Source of the DNA: Mesorhizobium sp.
Lineage (GTDB): Bacteria; Pseudomonadota; Alphaproteobacteria; Rhizobiales; Rhizobiaceae
DNA length: 64,000 bases
Direction of reading: 5' to 3'
Assembly: GCA_004017535.1 (NCBI GenBank)
Contig: SAJS01000012.1
Span: 67,501-131,500 of the forward strand
The position numbers were made by a program, and so were the translations under genes. Within the stretch, counting starts at the first letter, position 1; every line of letters starts with the position of its first letter. The notes under the pieces were generated by a model that saw only the letters and a program-made list of their open reading frames with translations, was not told where the DNA came from and did no database searches. Of the stretch, positions 33,719 to 43,036 are shown one piece after another.

Positions 33719-35232
33719 GCAGCCTCGGCAAGACGCTCGGCGTCGAACCACATGGCGAAAGCGTCCCGTTCCGCCTCGGTGAGGTGCAAATGGTGCTTGG
33801 TGCGCCGAAGCAGGATGTCGTCGGGCGTGCGCGCCCATTCCCTGGCGACGAGATAGCGCACCTCCGCCTCGTAGAGCAGGCCGCCGTGATGGCGGCCAAG
33901 GCCGTCGAGGCAGGCCGCGTCCTTGACGAGGTCCCTGGTGCGCGCGCCGTAGAGCCGCCCATAGTGATGCACGAGATCGCGCGGCATCCACGGATAGGCT
34001 TCGCGCAGGCCGTTGGCGAAGGTCTCGTAGTCGGCATTGGGGATTTCGCCGCCGGGCAGCGGTGCGGTCTCTGTCCAGTCCTCGCCCATCCGCGGGAAAA
34101 CATGCTTCAGCCGGCGCATGCCGCGCTCGGCCAATTCGCGGAAAGTGGTGATCTTGCCGCCGAAAATGTTGAGCAGCGGCGCGCCGCCGGTCTCGTCGAG
34201 GTCGAAGACATAGTCGCGCGTCACCGCGGACGGGTTGCCCTTGCCGTCGTCGAATAGCGGCCGTACGCCGGAGAAGGAGTAGAGCACGTCCTGACGCCGC
34301 AGTTTCTCCTTGAAGTAGCGGTTCACCGCCGCAAGCAGGTAGTCGATCTCGGCCTCGTCGGCCCTGACGTCCTCGGCGCGGCCGTCGTAGGCGATGTCCG
34401 TGGTTCCGATCAGCGCCATATCTCCTTCATAGGGGTTGATGAAGATGACGCGCTTGTCGTGGTTCTGCACCAGATAGGCGTTGGCGCCCTGCCAGAACTT
34501 CGGCACGATGATGTGGCTGCCTTTGACCAGGCGCACGTTGCGCGATGAGTTCGATCCCGCGACACGGCCGATGACGTCCGAAACCCAAGGGCCGGCGGCA
34601 TTGACGAGGCAGCGGGCGCGGAAGAGGCGCGTTTCGCCGGTCATCGCGTTTCTGGTCGTCACCGTCCAGGCGCCATTCTCGCGGCGGGCGGAGACGGCGG
34701 GCGAGCGGGTGAGCACCTCGGCCCCGCGCTCGGCGGCGCCGACAGCGTTCAGCACCACCAGCCGCGCATCGTCCACCCAGCAGTCGGAATATTCGAAGCC
34801 GCGCGTGTATTGGTCGAGCAGCGGCGTTCCTTCCGGGTCGCGCTCGAGATCGAGCGTGCGCGTGCCCGGCAGCTTTTTTCGACCGCCCAGATGGTCATAG
34901 AAGAACAGGCCGAGCCGCACCAGCCAGGCAGGCCGGTCCTGCGGACTATGCGGCAGCACGAAGCGCATCGGCCAGATGATATGGGGCGCGGCCTTGAGCA
35001 ACACCTCGCGTTCGATCAACGCCTCGCGCACCAGGCGGAACTCGTAATATTCGAGATAGCGCAGGCCGCCATGCACCAGCTTGCCGGACCGCGAGGACGT
35101 GCCCTCGGCAAGATCGTCCTTCTCGCACAGCACGACCGACAGGCCGCGACCTGCCGCGTCCCGGGCGATGCCGGCACCGTTGATGCCGCCGCCGATGACG
35201 AAGAGGTCGACCTCTTTCGGCTCATGCCCCAT
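33715..35232 (-). CDS. eryB: Erythritol-phosphate dehydrogenase (EryB, GlpD-like)
   Basis: A 505-residue FAD-dependent dehydrogenase related to glycerol-3-phosphate dehydrogenases. FVIGGGINGAGIARDAAGRG (about 11-30) binds the FAD dinucleotide, followed by GTSSRSGKLVHGGLRYLE and a C-terminal GGKITTFRELAE FAD motif. EryB oxidises L-erythritol 4-phosphate to the tetrulose phosphate and passes electrons to the respiratory chain. The ATG at 35232 lies one base after the eryA stop. A longer frame upstream runs into eryA and is not used. Confidence 0.93.
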   Translation of the reverse strand: MGHEPKEVDLFVIGGGINGAGIARDAAGRGLSVVLCEKDDLAEGTSSRSGKLVHGGLRYLEYYEFRLVREALIEREVLLKAAPHIIWPMRFVLPHSPQDRPAWLVRLGLFFYDHLGGRKKLPGTRTLDLERDPEGTPLLDQYTRGFEYSDCWVDDARLVVLNAVGAAERGAEVLTRSPAVSARRENGAWTVTTRNAMTGETRLFRARCLVNAAGPWVSDVIGRVAGSNSSRNVRLVKGSHIIVPKFWQGANAYLVQNHDKRVIFINPYEGDMALIGTTDIAYDGRAEDVRADEAEIDYLLAAVNRYFKEKLRRQDVLYSFSGVRPLFDDGKGNPSAVTRDYVFDLDETGGAPLLNIFGGKITTFRELAERGMRRLKHVFPRMGEDWTETAPLPGGEIPNADYETFANGLREAYPWMPRDLVHHYGRLYGARTRDLVKDAACLDGLGRHHGGLLYEAEVRYLVAREWARTPDDILLRRTKHHLHLTEAERDAFAMWFDAERLAEAA

Positions 35233-35233
35233 C

Positions 35234-36826
35234 CTATGCTCCCTCAGGCGTCTCGGCAGAGGCGCCGGCCGTGTTGCGACGTTGGGCGGCCAGCGCTTCC
35301 CAGGCCGGCCCCAGGGCATGGCGTGCCCCGGTAAATGCCGGAAAAAGGCCGTCATAGACGTCGACCAGTGCCGGATCTGGCGCCTCGACGGGCCCGAGCA
35401 GCGGCGTGACCCAGTCGGCGATGCAGGCTCCCATATCGGGATAGGCGCCGATGGCGACCGCCGCCATCATCGCGCAGCCGGCAGCACCGGCCTCCTCACG
35501 CGAAGAGACGCGCACCGGCGCGTGGACCGCCGCCGACAGGATGCCGCGCAATCCCTGCGAGCGGGCAGCGCCGCCCGACAGTCGCAGTTCCGAAGGCAGG
35601 TCGCCCATCGCCGCGTAGCAGTCGCGCATCGCGAGCCCCAGCCCCTCGAGGACGGCACGCACCAGGCTCGGGTAGCGGTGATTGACCGACAGACCGACGA
35701 AGCCAGCGCGGGCGTTGGCGTTGACGAACGGCCCGCGCTCGCCGGCTTCCGAGATATAGGGATGATAGACGATCTGGCCGGGCCGGCTGTCGCCGAGCCA
35801 GCGATCGATGCGGGCGACCAGATCGCGGTGACTGGCCTCCTGCCCGAATTCCTTCAGCACATCCGCGGCAAGACCGATAACCCAGTCAATGTTGAGCGTG
35901 GTCGCCATGTTGGTCTGGACCTGCGTCACCAGATCCGGAATCGGCAGGGTGATGACGTAGCCCGAGCCCTCCTTGTTGAGGTGCACTGCGCCTGTCGGGA
36001 CGGCCCGCATGTGGACGCCGGTCGAGCCGACGATCGAGCAGGCGACGTCGCCTTCGCCGCCGCAGACCCCGGCACCGAGCGCGGTCATGACCATGTCGAC
36101 ATAGCCGAGGCTGACGGGCGTGCCCGCTTTCAGCCCAGTCTCGGCCGCCGCCGCGGTGGTAAGCGGATAGGTCACCATCGTGCCGTCGACGATCTCCGGC
36201 AACAGCTTGCGCCGGCCGGAAAGGCCGAGCGCCTCGATGACGGTGTCGTCGTAGCGGCGGGTGCGGAAATTGCCGAATGTGAAGCTTGCTTCCGACGGGT
36301 CGGTGGCGCGCACCCCGGTCAGGTTCAGATAGAGCCAGTCCTTGCAGTGCAACGCCACTTCGGCATGCTCGAGAAGCTCGGGCGTGTGGCGGTCCATATG
36401 GGCCATCTGAGTGCCCTGCTGACAGGTGTTGAGCCCGGTTCCGGTCGCCTCGAAACGCGCGCGGTTGAGCGGCCCGGCGGCCAGGCGCTCGACGGTGGGC
36501 GCGGCGCGGGCATCGAGCCACAGCCATGCGTCGGCGACCGGCGTGTCTTGCCGGCCCACGAGCCAGGTGCCGTCGCCCTGGGCCGTCACCGCGAGCGCCG
36601 CGGCACGCGCCGCCAAGTTTTCAACCCTGTCGCCAAGCCCTCGAAGCGCCGCGACGCAGTCGCGCCAGGTCTGGGAGAGCGACTGTGTCGCCGAACCGTC
36701 GGCGGCGGACGCGTACCGGTTCGGAACCGAGGCAGATGCAATCTGGCGGCCGTTCAGCTCGAAGGCGACCGCCTTGATGACCGACGTGCCGGAATCGATA
36801 CCTATTATGACGTCAGCGTCGGCCAC
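35234..36826 (-). CDS. eryA: Erythritol kinase (EryA, FGGY family)
   Basis: A 530-residue FGGY carbohydrate kinase. VIIGIDSGTSVIKAV (N-terminal phosphate loop), a central ATP-fold with GSTGVHMRAVP and a C-terminal SGGAARSQGLRG motif are visible. EryA phosphorylates erythritol, the first step of the pathway. The GTG at 36826 is preferred: GGAGAG sits just upstream, and the protein then begins VADADVIIG as in EryA. An ATG at 36853 lies nine codons further up but has no ribosome site. First gene of the leftward ery operon. Confidence 0.93.
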   Translation of the reverse strand: MADADVIIGIDSGTSVIKAVAFELNGRQIASASVPNRYASAADGSATQSLSQTWRDCVAALRGLGDRVENLAARAAALAVTAQGDGTWLVGRQDTPVADAWLWLDARAAPTVERLAAGPLNRARFEATGTGLNTCQQGTQMAHMDRHTPELLEHAEVALHCKDWLYLNLTGVRATDPSEASFTFGNFRTRRYDDTVIEALGLSGRRKLLPEIVDGTMVTYPLTTAAAAETGLKAGTPVSLGYVDMVMTALGAGVCGGEGDVACSIVGSTGVHMRAVPTGAVHLNKEGSGYVITLPIPDLVTQVQTNMATTLNIDWVIGLAADVLKEFGQEASHRDLVARIDRWLGDSRPGQIVYHPYISEAGERGPFVNANARAGFVGLSVNHRYPSLVRAVLEGLGLAMRDCYAAMGDLPSELRLSGGAARSQGLRGILSAAVHAPVRVSSREEAGAAGCAMMAAVAIGAYPDMGACIADWVTPLLGPVEAPDPALVDVYDGLFPAFTGARHALGPAWEALAAQRRNTAGASAETPEGA

Positions 36827-37623
36827 GGATCTCTCCGCTTCCGATGCGACCATACCTGGATCGACAACAGGGCAATGTCCGTCTCCTCCTGATCTTTTCC
36901 CGCCTGCAGCCCGACCCGGGAAAGGGCGGCGGCGAAAGATACGCCGTTGCCCACTCCTCCCTAACGACGCCTTGCGCAGTCCATTCTAAGTTATCATGGA
37001 AATAACACAATGCATGATTTTTCTTGCAGACACCGAAAATTTTTTCAGTTACGCTGATATCAGTCAGGAGGAACTCGACAATCCGACCCTGTCGTCCTTC
37101 AATAGACAGGCGGGAAGCGGACAAACAGGCGACCGGATGCTTAAGGCTTGTCTTCACCCTGCGCCGCAGCACAGGGTGGCGAGCATAATTTCTAATGAAA
37201 TTAGCATCTTACTGGCTGATCAATTCATTCCTGCAGCAGAGCCGTGCCATATCTGGGAGATGAAGAATCCCAATGATCGGCCATAGCGGCAATCGAGAAT
37301 ATTAAGCTATTCCGGAGATGCCGTTCTGAAAATCGCATATCCGAGGATCCCTGCAACAGGCCAGAATCAGCCCTCAAGCGGAATTCAAATCTAACATGCT
37401 TGACGCGGAAGATAACATTAACATAACATAACTCTAACAGACGGGCGTGGATGCGGTGGGAGGAAGACGCTGCATCGCCGGCCAAGGGTGGAGAAAATCG
37501 ATGCAAGCCAAGCGACCCTTTTATGCCGTGCCACCATCCGGCGGCAGGCGTGCGTCGTGGATCCGCAGCGCTTTCGCATCGGCCCCTGCCCGCCCCGTTC
37601 TATCGCCGGCAAGGCCCTGAACC
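36827..37623. other. Divergent ery promoter region
   Basis: About 800 bases between eryA and the transporter operon. AT-rich around 37010-37060 and 37390-37440. A perfect palindrome CTGATATCAG lies at 37054-37063, near a good ribosome site (CAGGAGG) with no following gene. No supported gene; it should hold the promoters for both operons and the sites for EryD and EryR-type regulators. Confidence 0.6.
37392..37439. promoter_or_regulatory. Repeated TAACAT motifs upstream of the transporter operon
   Basis: TAACAT occurs at 37392, 37413, 37419 and 37424, with partial copies at 37429 and 37435. Similar half-sites flank the palindrome at 42969-42983 downstream of the DeoR gene. DeoR-type repressors commonly bind repeated short half-sites, so this is a likely operator of the regulator encoded at 42087-42959. 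Confidence 0.5.
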
Positions 37624-38280
37624 ATGAACGTCATGTCTGCCCAGACGCCGAAGGCCCCTGCCGCGCCACGCCGCGGTCTGATGGTTGCCGTCGGTCTCGG
37701 CGTCGTGATCCTTGCCGCGATCGCGCTCGACACGAAGGTGGTACGGATCGGATCGTCCGCCGACGTCAGCCAGGAGGCGTTTTCGCCCGACCGGTTCGGC
37801 GAAAAGGAGTTCCCGCGCATCCAGGCCTTCGTCGTCGAGCACGCCGTCAACGCCGCCACCTTCGGACCGGCGGTCATGGCCGACAAGAATGCCGCCGCCA
37901 AACAGTACGGAACTGCCTCGTCGACCGGTGCGATCATCCCGGTCAGGGTGACGGCGGTGGCGGGCGAAGCGAAATCGGGCGTCTACGACCTCAAGGCCGA
38001 AGGTGTGCCGGCCGACATCCATGTTCGGGTGCAGACCGGCCCGGCCATCAACGGCACCGACCTGCGCGATGCGACGGGCGACATCGTCTTCGGCAAGTTC
38101 AAGAACCAGATCGAATACCAGGACGCCGGCTCGGGCATCAACCGGGCCATGAAAAAGGCGACACTCGACGGTATCGACACCGCCAGCCTGTCGGGCAAGA
38201 CGTTGGAGATCTTCGGCGTTTTCCGCCTAATCAACCCGAAGAACTGGCTGATCACGCCGGTGAAGGTCACCGTCAAATGA
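37624..38280 (+). CDS. DUF2291 protein of the ery transporter operon
   Basis: A 218-residue protein with one N-terminal membrane segment (about 19-37, GLMVAVGLGVVILAAIAL) and a periplasmic beta-rich domain. It matches the DUF2291 family often found beside sugar ABC transporters. No lipobox is clear. Role: probably a periplasmic accessory of sugar uptake. An internal ATG (37633) is an alternative start. The stop overlaps the next gene by ATGA. Confidence 0.8.
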   Translation: MNVMSAQTPKAPAAPRRGLMVAVGLGVVILAAIALDTKVVRIGSSADVSQEAFSPDRFGEKEFPRIQAFVVEHAVNAATFGPAVMADKNAAAKQYGTASSTGAIIPVRVTAVAGEAKSGVYDLKAEGVPADIHVRVQTGPAINGTDLRDATGDIVFGKFKNQIEYQDAGSGINRAMKKATLDGIDTASLSGKTLEIFGVFRLINPKNWLITPVKVTVK

Positions 38281-39815
38281 GCGGCGCCGCGACCTCCCGG
38301 CCGGCCGGCGAAGTGGTTCTGGCGGCGCGCAACATCGCCAAGTCCTACAACGGCGTGAAGGCGCTGAAAGGCGTCAATTTCGACATCCACCGCGGCCAGG
38401 TGACGACACTATTCGGCGAGAATGGCGCCGGCAAGTCGACGCTGATGAAGATCCTCTCCGGCGTGGTGCAGCCGACCTCTGGCGAGATCGTCCTCGATGG
38501 CCGGCCCATCGTGTTTTCCTCCTCCACCGATGCGCGAAACCATGGCATCTCGATCATTCATCAGGAGCTCAGCCTCGCGCCCAATCTATCGGTTCGCGAC
38601 AACATCTTCATGGGGCGCGAGATCACCGGCCCGACCGGCGTCGACTACGCGGAGGAGGAACGCCAGGTCCGCAGGCTGCTGGCGGAGCTCGAGGAGGACA
38701 TTGACCCGCTCACCCCTGTCGAGGAACTGCGTCTGGGACAACAGCAGATCGTCGAGATCGCACGGGCGCTTTCGGTCGACAGCCGCATCCTCATCATGGA
38801 CGAGCCGACATCGGCGCTTTCGGCCACCGAGGTCGAAGTTCTTTTCAGCGTGATCCGCGACCTTACCGCCAAAGGCGTGTCGATCGTCTACATCTCGCAC
38901 CATCTGGAGGAGGCCCTGCAGATCACCGATCATGCGGTGGTGCTGCGGGACGGCAACATGACCGCCTACGCGCCACGCGCCGACATCGATCTTGAATGGA
39001 TCGTGCGCAACATGGTCGGTGAGAACTATGATCTGGGCAGTCCGCCTGCCGGTCATGATTTCGGTCCGGTCATGCTCTCGGTCCGCGACCTGACCGTGCC
39101 AGATCCGGCCGGCGGCGGCTACAATGTCGTCGACCGCATGTCGCTCGACGTCAGGGCCGGCGAGATCGTCTGCATCTATGGCCTGATGGGGGCCGGCAGG
39201 ACGGAACTGCTCGAAACCGTCGCCGGCAAGCTGAGCGCGACGTCCGGCGAGATCGTGCTTGAGGGCATGGAGATATCCCACCTCCCCATCGGCGAGCGCA
39301 TCGCCCGCGGCCTTGCGCTCGTGCCAGAGGATCGCCAGCGCTACGGGCTCGTCCAGACGATGTCGGTCGGACAGAACCTTTCGCTCGCCTCGATCATGGA
39401 ATTCACGCGCGGCGTCTTCACCTCGATCAAGCTCGAACGGGCGCTGATCCAGAAATCGATCAGGGACGTGACGGTCAAGACCGATGGACCGGACGTGCCG
39501 ATCGGGTCGCTGTCCGGTGGCAACCAGCAGAAGGTGGTGATCGGCAAGATGCTCGCCACCGATCCCAAGGTCATCCTGCTGGATGAACCGAGTCGCGGCA
39601 TCGACATCGGCGCCAAGGCCGAGGTGTTCCGTATTCTGGCTCATCACGCGGCGGCCGGGCAGGCCGTCGTCTTCACGACATCGGAAGTCAACGAGTGCCT
39701 GTCGATCGCCCACCGGATCATCATCATGCGGCGCGGGCGGATCTCGGCCGAGTTCACTTCGGACATCACCAAGGAAAAGATCATGGCCGCCTCGGGCGAG
39801 GCCGTGGCAGCCTGA
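38277..39815 (+). CDS. eryE: Sugar ABC transporter ATPase (EryE)
   Basis: A 512-residue double ATPase of the sugar (CUT2/RbsA) type. First domain: Walker A GENGAGKSTL near residue 50, LRLGQQQIVEIARAL near 150. The second domain has GLMGAGRTELL, the divergent Walker A of this class, and LSGGNQQKVVIGKML near 410 with VILLDEPSRGIDIGAK. It powers erythritol import. The ATG at 38277 overlaps the previous stop; a longer frame upstream is in the DUF2291 gene. Confidence 0.93.
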   Translation: MSGAATSRPAGEVVLAARNIAKSYNGVKALKGVNFDIHRGQVTTLFGENGAGKSTLMKILSGVVQPTSGEIVLDGRPIVFSSSTDARNHGISIIHQELSLAPNLSVRDNIFMGREITGPTGVDYAEEERQVRRLLAELEEDIDPLTPVEELRLGQQQIVEIARALSVDSRILIMDEPTSALSATEVEVLFSVIRDLTAKGVSIVYISHHLEEALQITDHAVVLRDGNMTAYAPRADIDLEWIVRNMVGENYDLGSPPAGHDFGPVMLSVRDLTVPDPAGGGYNVVDRMSLDVRAGEIVCIYGLMGAGRTELLETVAGKLSATSGEIVLEGMEISHLPIGERIARGLALVPEDRQRYGLVQTMSVGQNLSLASIMEFTRGVFTSIKLERALIQKSIRDVTVKTDGPDVPIGSLSGGNQQKVVIGKMLATDPKVILLDEPSRGIDIGAKAEVFRILAHHAAAGQAVVFTTSEVNECLSIAHRIIIMRRGRISAEFTSDITKEKIMAASGEAVAA

Positions 39816-39835
39816 GCGGAACACGGAAACGAACA

Positions 39836-40888
39836 ATGACGCAAACCAGCGCCAACCGCATGTCGTCCCAGGTCTCGCCCGTCAAGGGAACACGCAACCC
39901 GATCAAGCTTTTGCTGAAGGGCCGCGCCTTCTTCGCGCTGATCGCCATCGTCGTCGTCTTTTCGTTTCTGTCGCCGAACTACCTCACCGTCTCCAATCTG
40001 CTGATCATGTCCTCGCACGTGGCCATCTACGGCATACTGGCGATCGGCATGCTGCTGGTCATACTCAGTGGCGGCATCGACCTCTCGGTCGGCTCGATCC
40101 TGGCTCTGTGCGGCGTCGTCGCGGGCGCACTCATGCAGGGCGTGGAATTAAAACCGCTCGGCGTTATCCTGTTTCCGCCGGTATGGGCCGTGGTCGTGCT
40201 GACCTGCGCGCTCGGCGCCGCGCTCGGCGCGCTCAACGGCATTCTCATCGCCTGGTTCAAGGTGCCCGCCTTCGTCACCACGCTGGGCGTCATGTACATG
40301 GCGCGCGGCATCGCGCTGCTGATGACCAACGGCCTCACCTACAATAATCTCGCCGGTCGGCCGGAGCTCGGCAACACCGGCTTCGACTGGCTGGGCTTCA
40401 ACCGGCTCTTTGGAGTGCCGATCAGCGTGTTGGCCCTGGCGGCCCTCGCCGTGCTGACCGGGCTGATGCTCAGTCGCTCTTCCTTCGGCCGTTGGCTCTA
40501 TGCCGCGGGCGGCAACGAGAACGCGGCCGACCTGTCGGGCGTGCCCGTGAAGCGGGTCAAGATCACGGTCTATACGCTCTCCGGTATTCTGTCCGCCATC
40601 GCCGGCCTGGTGCTCTCCTCGCAATTGACGTCGGCCGGTCCGACCGCCGGCACCACCTACGAACTGACCGCGATCGCGGCAGTCGTCATCGGCGGTGCCG
40701 CGCTGACCGGCGGGCGCGGCACCGTGCGCGGCACCATGCTCGGTGCATTCGTCATCGGCTTCCTGTCGGACGGCTTGGTCATCATCGGCGTGTCTTCCTA
40801 CTGGCAGACCGTCTTCACCGGCGCCGTCATCGTGCTCGCCGTGCTCATGAACACCATCCAATACGGGGCCCGCGGCATCCGACAGTGA
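39836..40888 (+). CDS. eryF: Sugar ABC transporter permease (EryF)
   Basis: A 350-residue RbsC-type membrane protein with about eight to ten hydrophobic segments, starting FFALIAIVVVFSFLSPNY. The family motif LSGGIDLSVGSILAL (about 76) and AAVVIGGAALTGGRGTVRGTMLGA (about 282-305) are clear. It forms the channel of the importer with EryE. The ATG at 39836 is 18 bases after the ATPase stop; weak ribosome site. Confidence 0.92.
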   Translation: MTQTSANRMSSQVSPVKGTRNPIKLLLKGRAFFALIAIVVVFSFLSPNYLTVSNLLIMSSHVAIYGILAIGMLLVILSGGIDLSVGSILALCGVVAGALMQGVELKPLGVILFPPVWAVVVLTCALGAALGALNGILIAWFKVPAFVTTLGVMYMARGIALLMTNGLTYNNLAGRPELGNTGFDWLGFNRLFGVPISVLALAALAVLTGLMLSRSSFGRWLYAAGGNENAADLSGVPVKRVKITVYTLSGILSAIAGLVLSSQLTSAGPTAGTTYELTAIAAVVIGGAALTGGRGTVRGTMLGAFVIGFLSDGLVIIGVSSYWQTVFTGAVIVLAVLMNTIQYGARGIRQ

Positions 40889-40995
40889 CGCCGCGCCTCG
40901 CCGAAAGCTTCTCCGGACGCAAGGAGATCGACCGGTAAGAAGGCCGAGACAATCGGCAAACCGCAACCGCAATCTATAACTAGGGAGTGAGAGAA

Positions 40996-41943
40996 ATGAT
41001 CGATAAAGCCAGAAGGATACTGTTGGTCGCCGCCGCCACGCTGCCGTTGATGGCAAGCCATGCCTGGGCGGCGGGCCTGATCAGCATCATCGTGACCGAT
41101 CCGGCCAATCCGTATTGGCTCACGGAAGGCCAGGTCGCCAAGGCCACGGCCGAGAGCCTCGGCTACACCGCCAATGTCAGCGCCCACAAGGGCGACACCA
41201 ACACCGAAAGCACAATGATCGACACCGCCATCACCAACAAGTCGGTGGCGATCATTCTCGACCCGGCCAATGCCGACGGTTCGATCGGCGCTGTCAAGAA
41301 GGCGATCGCCGCCAACATCCCGGTCTTCCTGGTCAACGCCGAGATCAACCAGGACGGACTCGCCAAGGCGCAGCTCGTCTCCAACAACGCCCAGGGCGCC
41401 GCGATCGGCGCGCAGCAGTGGGTCGAGGCGATCGGCGACAAGGGCAACTATGTCGAGCTGTTCGGCAACCCGGCCGACAACAACGCGGCGACGCGCTCAA
41501 ACGGCTACGAGACCGTGCTCACCCAGTATTCGGACCTCAAGAAGGTCGGCAAGGAAGTGGCCAACTGGGACCGCACCCAGGGCTACCAGAAAATGCAATC
41601 GCTGCTGCAGGCCCATCCCGACATCGTGGGCGTCATTTCCGGCAATGACGAGATGGCCCTCGGCGCCATCGCGGCGCTGAAGGAAGCCGGCAAGCTCTCC
41701 CAGGTGAAAGTCGGCGGCTTCGACGGCTCGCCGGACGCGGTTGCCGCCGTCAAGGCGGGCGAAATGCAGTACACGGTGCTGCAGCCTGTCGCGGTCTTCT
41801 CGGCCGAAGCCGTGAAGCAGGCCGACAAGTTCATCAAGACCGGCTCGACAGGTGCTGCCTCCGAAAAGCAGCTCTTCGACTGCGCCCTGATCACCAAGGA
41901 CAATGTCGACAAATACACCGGCCCGTTCACACTCTCCCAGTGA
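40996..41943 (+). CDS. eryG: Periplasmic sugar-binding protein (EryG)
   Basis: A 315-residue substrate-binding protein of the ribose-binding type. The signal peptide (residues 1-26, ending MASHAWA) is followed by ISIIVTDPANPYW, the usual start of this fold, and GNDEMALGAIAALKEAG near 215. It delivers the polyol to EryE-EryF. The ATG at 40996 has GGGAGTGAGAG upstream. Last gene of the transporter operon before the DeoR regulator. Confidence 0.93.
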   Translation: MIDKARRILLVAAATLPLMASHAWAAGLISIIVTDPANPYWLTEGQVAKATAESLGYTANVSAHKGDTNTESTMIDTAITNKSVAIILDPANADGSIGAVKKAIAANIPVFLVNAEINQDGLAKAQLVSNNAQGAAIGAQQWVEAIGDKGNYVELFGNPADNNAATRSNGYETVLTQYSDLKKVGKEVANWDRTQGYQKMQSLLQAHPDIVGVISGNDEMALGAIAALKEAGKLSQVKVGGFDGSPDAVAAVKAGEMQYTVLQPVAVFSAEAVKQADKFIKTGSTGAASEKQLFDCALITKDNVDKYTGPFTLSQ

Positions 41944-42086
41944 ACCGCCGGACGGGGGCGCGCAGCGTTGCGCGCCCCTTTTCCTGCCGCGCAAAGGCTT
42001 TCGATGCGCAAAACCCTGCCCGCCCCCAAGGTGCCCGCTTGCCATCGGCGCCAGATATGCGAATGGCATCGGCAGGAGAGGCTTGG

Positions 42087-42959
42087 ATGACAGATCGCGA
42101 GATTCGGCCCGAGCAGGCGTTGAAGACCCTTGCCGGGGATCAGGTGCCCGCCGACAGCCGCCACGCGCGCCAGCTGGCGCGCCGCCGGATGATTGCAGAG
42201 GCAGTCATGGCCGAGGGCACGATGCGCATCGAGGATCTCACCGAACGTTTCGGCATCAGCCTGATGACCGCGCATCGGGACCTCGACGAACTGGTCGAGA
42301 AGGGATTGCTGCGCAAGACGCGCGGCATCGTCTCGGCCGCCCCGACCAGCCTCATCGAATCGAGCGATGTCTACCGCTCGTCACGCCAGGCGGCGGAGAA
42401 ACGCGCGATCGCGCAGGCGGCGGCGGCTTTTCTGGAACCTGGCCAGGCGGTCTTCTTCGACGATTCCACCACAGTCCTGCAGCTCGTGCCGCACCTTGCG
42501 GCGCACGTGCCGCTGACGGCGATCACCAACTCCATCACCCTGATGAACGAGCTCAAGGACACGCGCGACTTGACGCTGCTCGGGCTTGGCGGCCAATTCT
42601 ACAACTGGTGCAATGCCTTCATGGGGCCGGTCACGGTCACGGAGATCCGGCGGCTGAGGGCCGATCGCCTCTTCATGTCGATGTCGGCCATCACCGACGG
42701 CATGGTGTTCCACCAATCGCCGGAAATGGTCGAGACCAAGCGCGCAATGTTCGACAGCGCCGCAATGCGCATCCTGCTTGCAGATCACACCAAGTTCGAG
42801 CGCCGGGCGCTGCATGCCATGTGCGCGCTGAACGAATTCGACGTTATCGTCGTCGATGACGGAACGCCGCCCCGGCAGGTCGAGGAGATGAAGGCAGGCG
42901 GCATGACTGTCGTCGTCGCCGCCGTGCGACAACAAGATGTTACCATCGGCCAATTGTAA
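42087..42959 (+). CDS. eryR: DeoR-family regulator (EryR-like)
   Basis: A 290-residue DeoR regulator. The HTH is RIEDLTERFGISLMTAHRDLDELVEKG (about 50-76). The C-terminal domain carries PGQAVFFDDSTTVLQLVP and ADHTKFERRAL, as in sugar-phosphate-sensing members. AGGAGAG precedes the ATG at 42087. It is 143 bases after eryG. In Mesorhizobium an EryR-type regulator controls the transporter genes. Its likely operators, TAACAT-type sites, lie at 37392-37439 and 42957-42983. Confidence 0.88.
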   Translation: MTDREIRPEQALKTLAGDQVPADSRHARQLARRRMIAEAVMAEGTMRIEDLTERFGISLMTAHRDLDELVEKGLLRKTRGIVSAAPTSLIESSDVYRSSRQAAEKRAIAQAAAAFLEPGQAVFFDDSTTVLQLVPHLAAHVPLTAITNSITLMNELKDTRDLTLLGLGGQFYNWCNAFMGPVTVTEIRRLRADRLFMSMSAITDGMVFHQSPEMVETKRAMFDSAAMRILLADHTKFERRALHAMCALNEFDVIVVDDGTPPRQVEEMKAGGMTVVVAAVRQQDVTIGQL

Positions 42960-42968
42960 CATCCATTG

Positions 42969-42983
42969 ATGTTAATTTAACAT
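42969..42983. promoter_or_regulatory. 15-bp palindromic operator between eryR and the second kinase
   Basis: ATGTTAATTTAACAT is a perfect palindrome around a central T, and an extra TAACAT lies at 42957. Its half-site matches the repeats at 37392-37439. The kinase gene starts 54 bases downstream. Confidence 0.65.
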
Positions 42984-43036
42984 GATGCTACGTGATGGCG
43001 TCATGAGATGCACGCGACGTGCATGGCGAGGAGCGT

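Noticed and set aside
35081-36892. 603-codon plus-strand frame opposite eryA
   Set aside because: Shadow of eryA; no ribosome site or recognisable domain.
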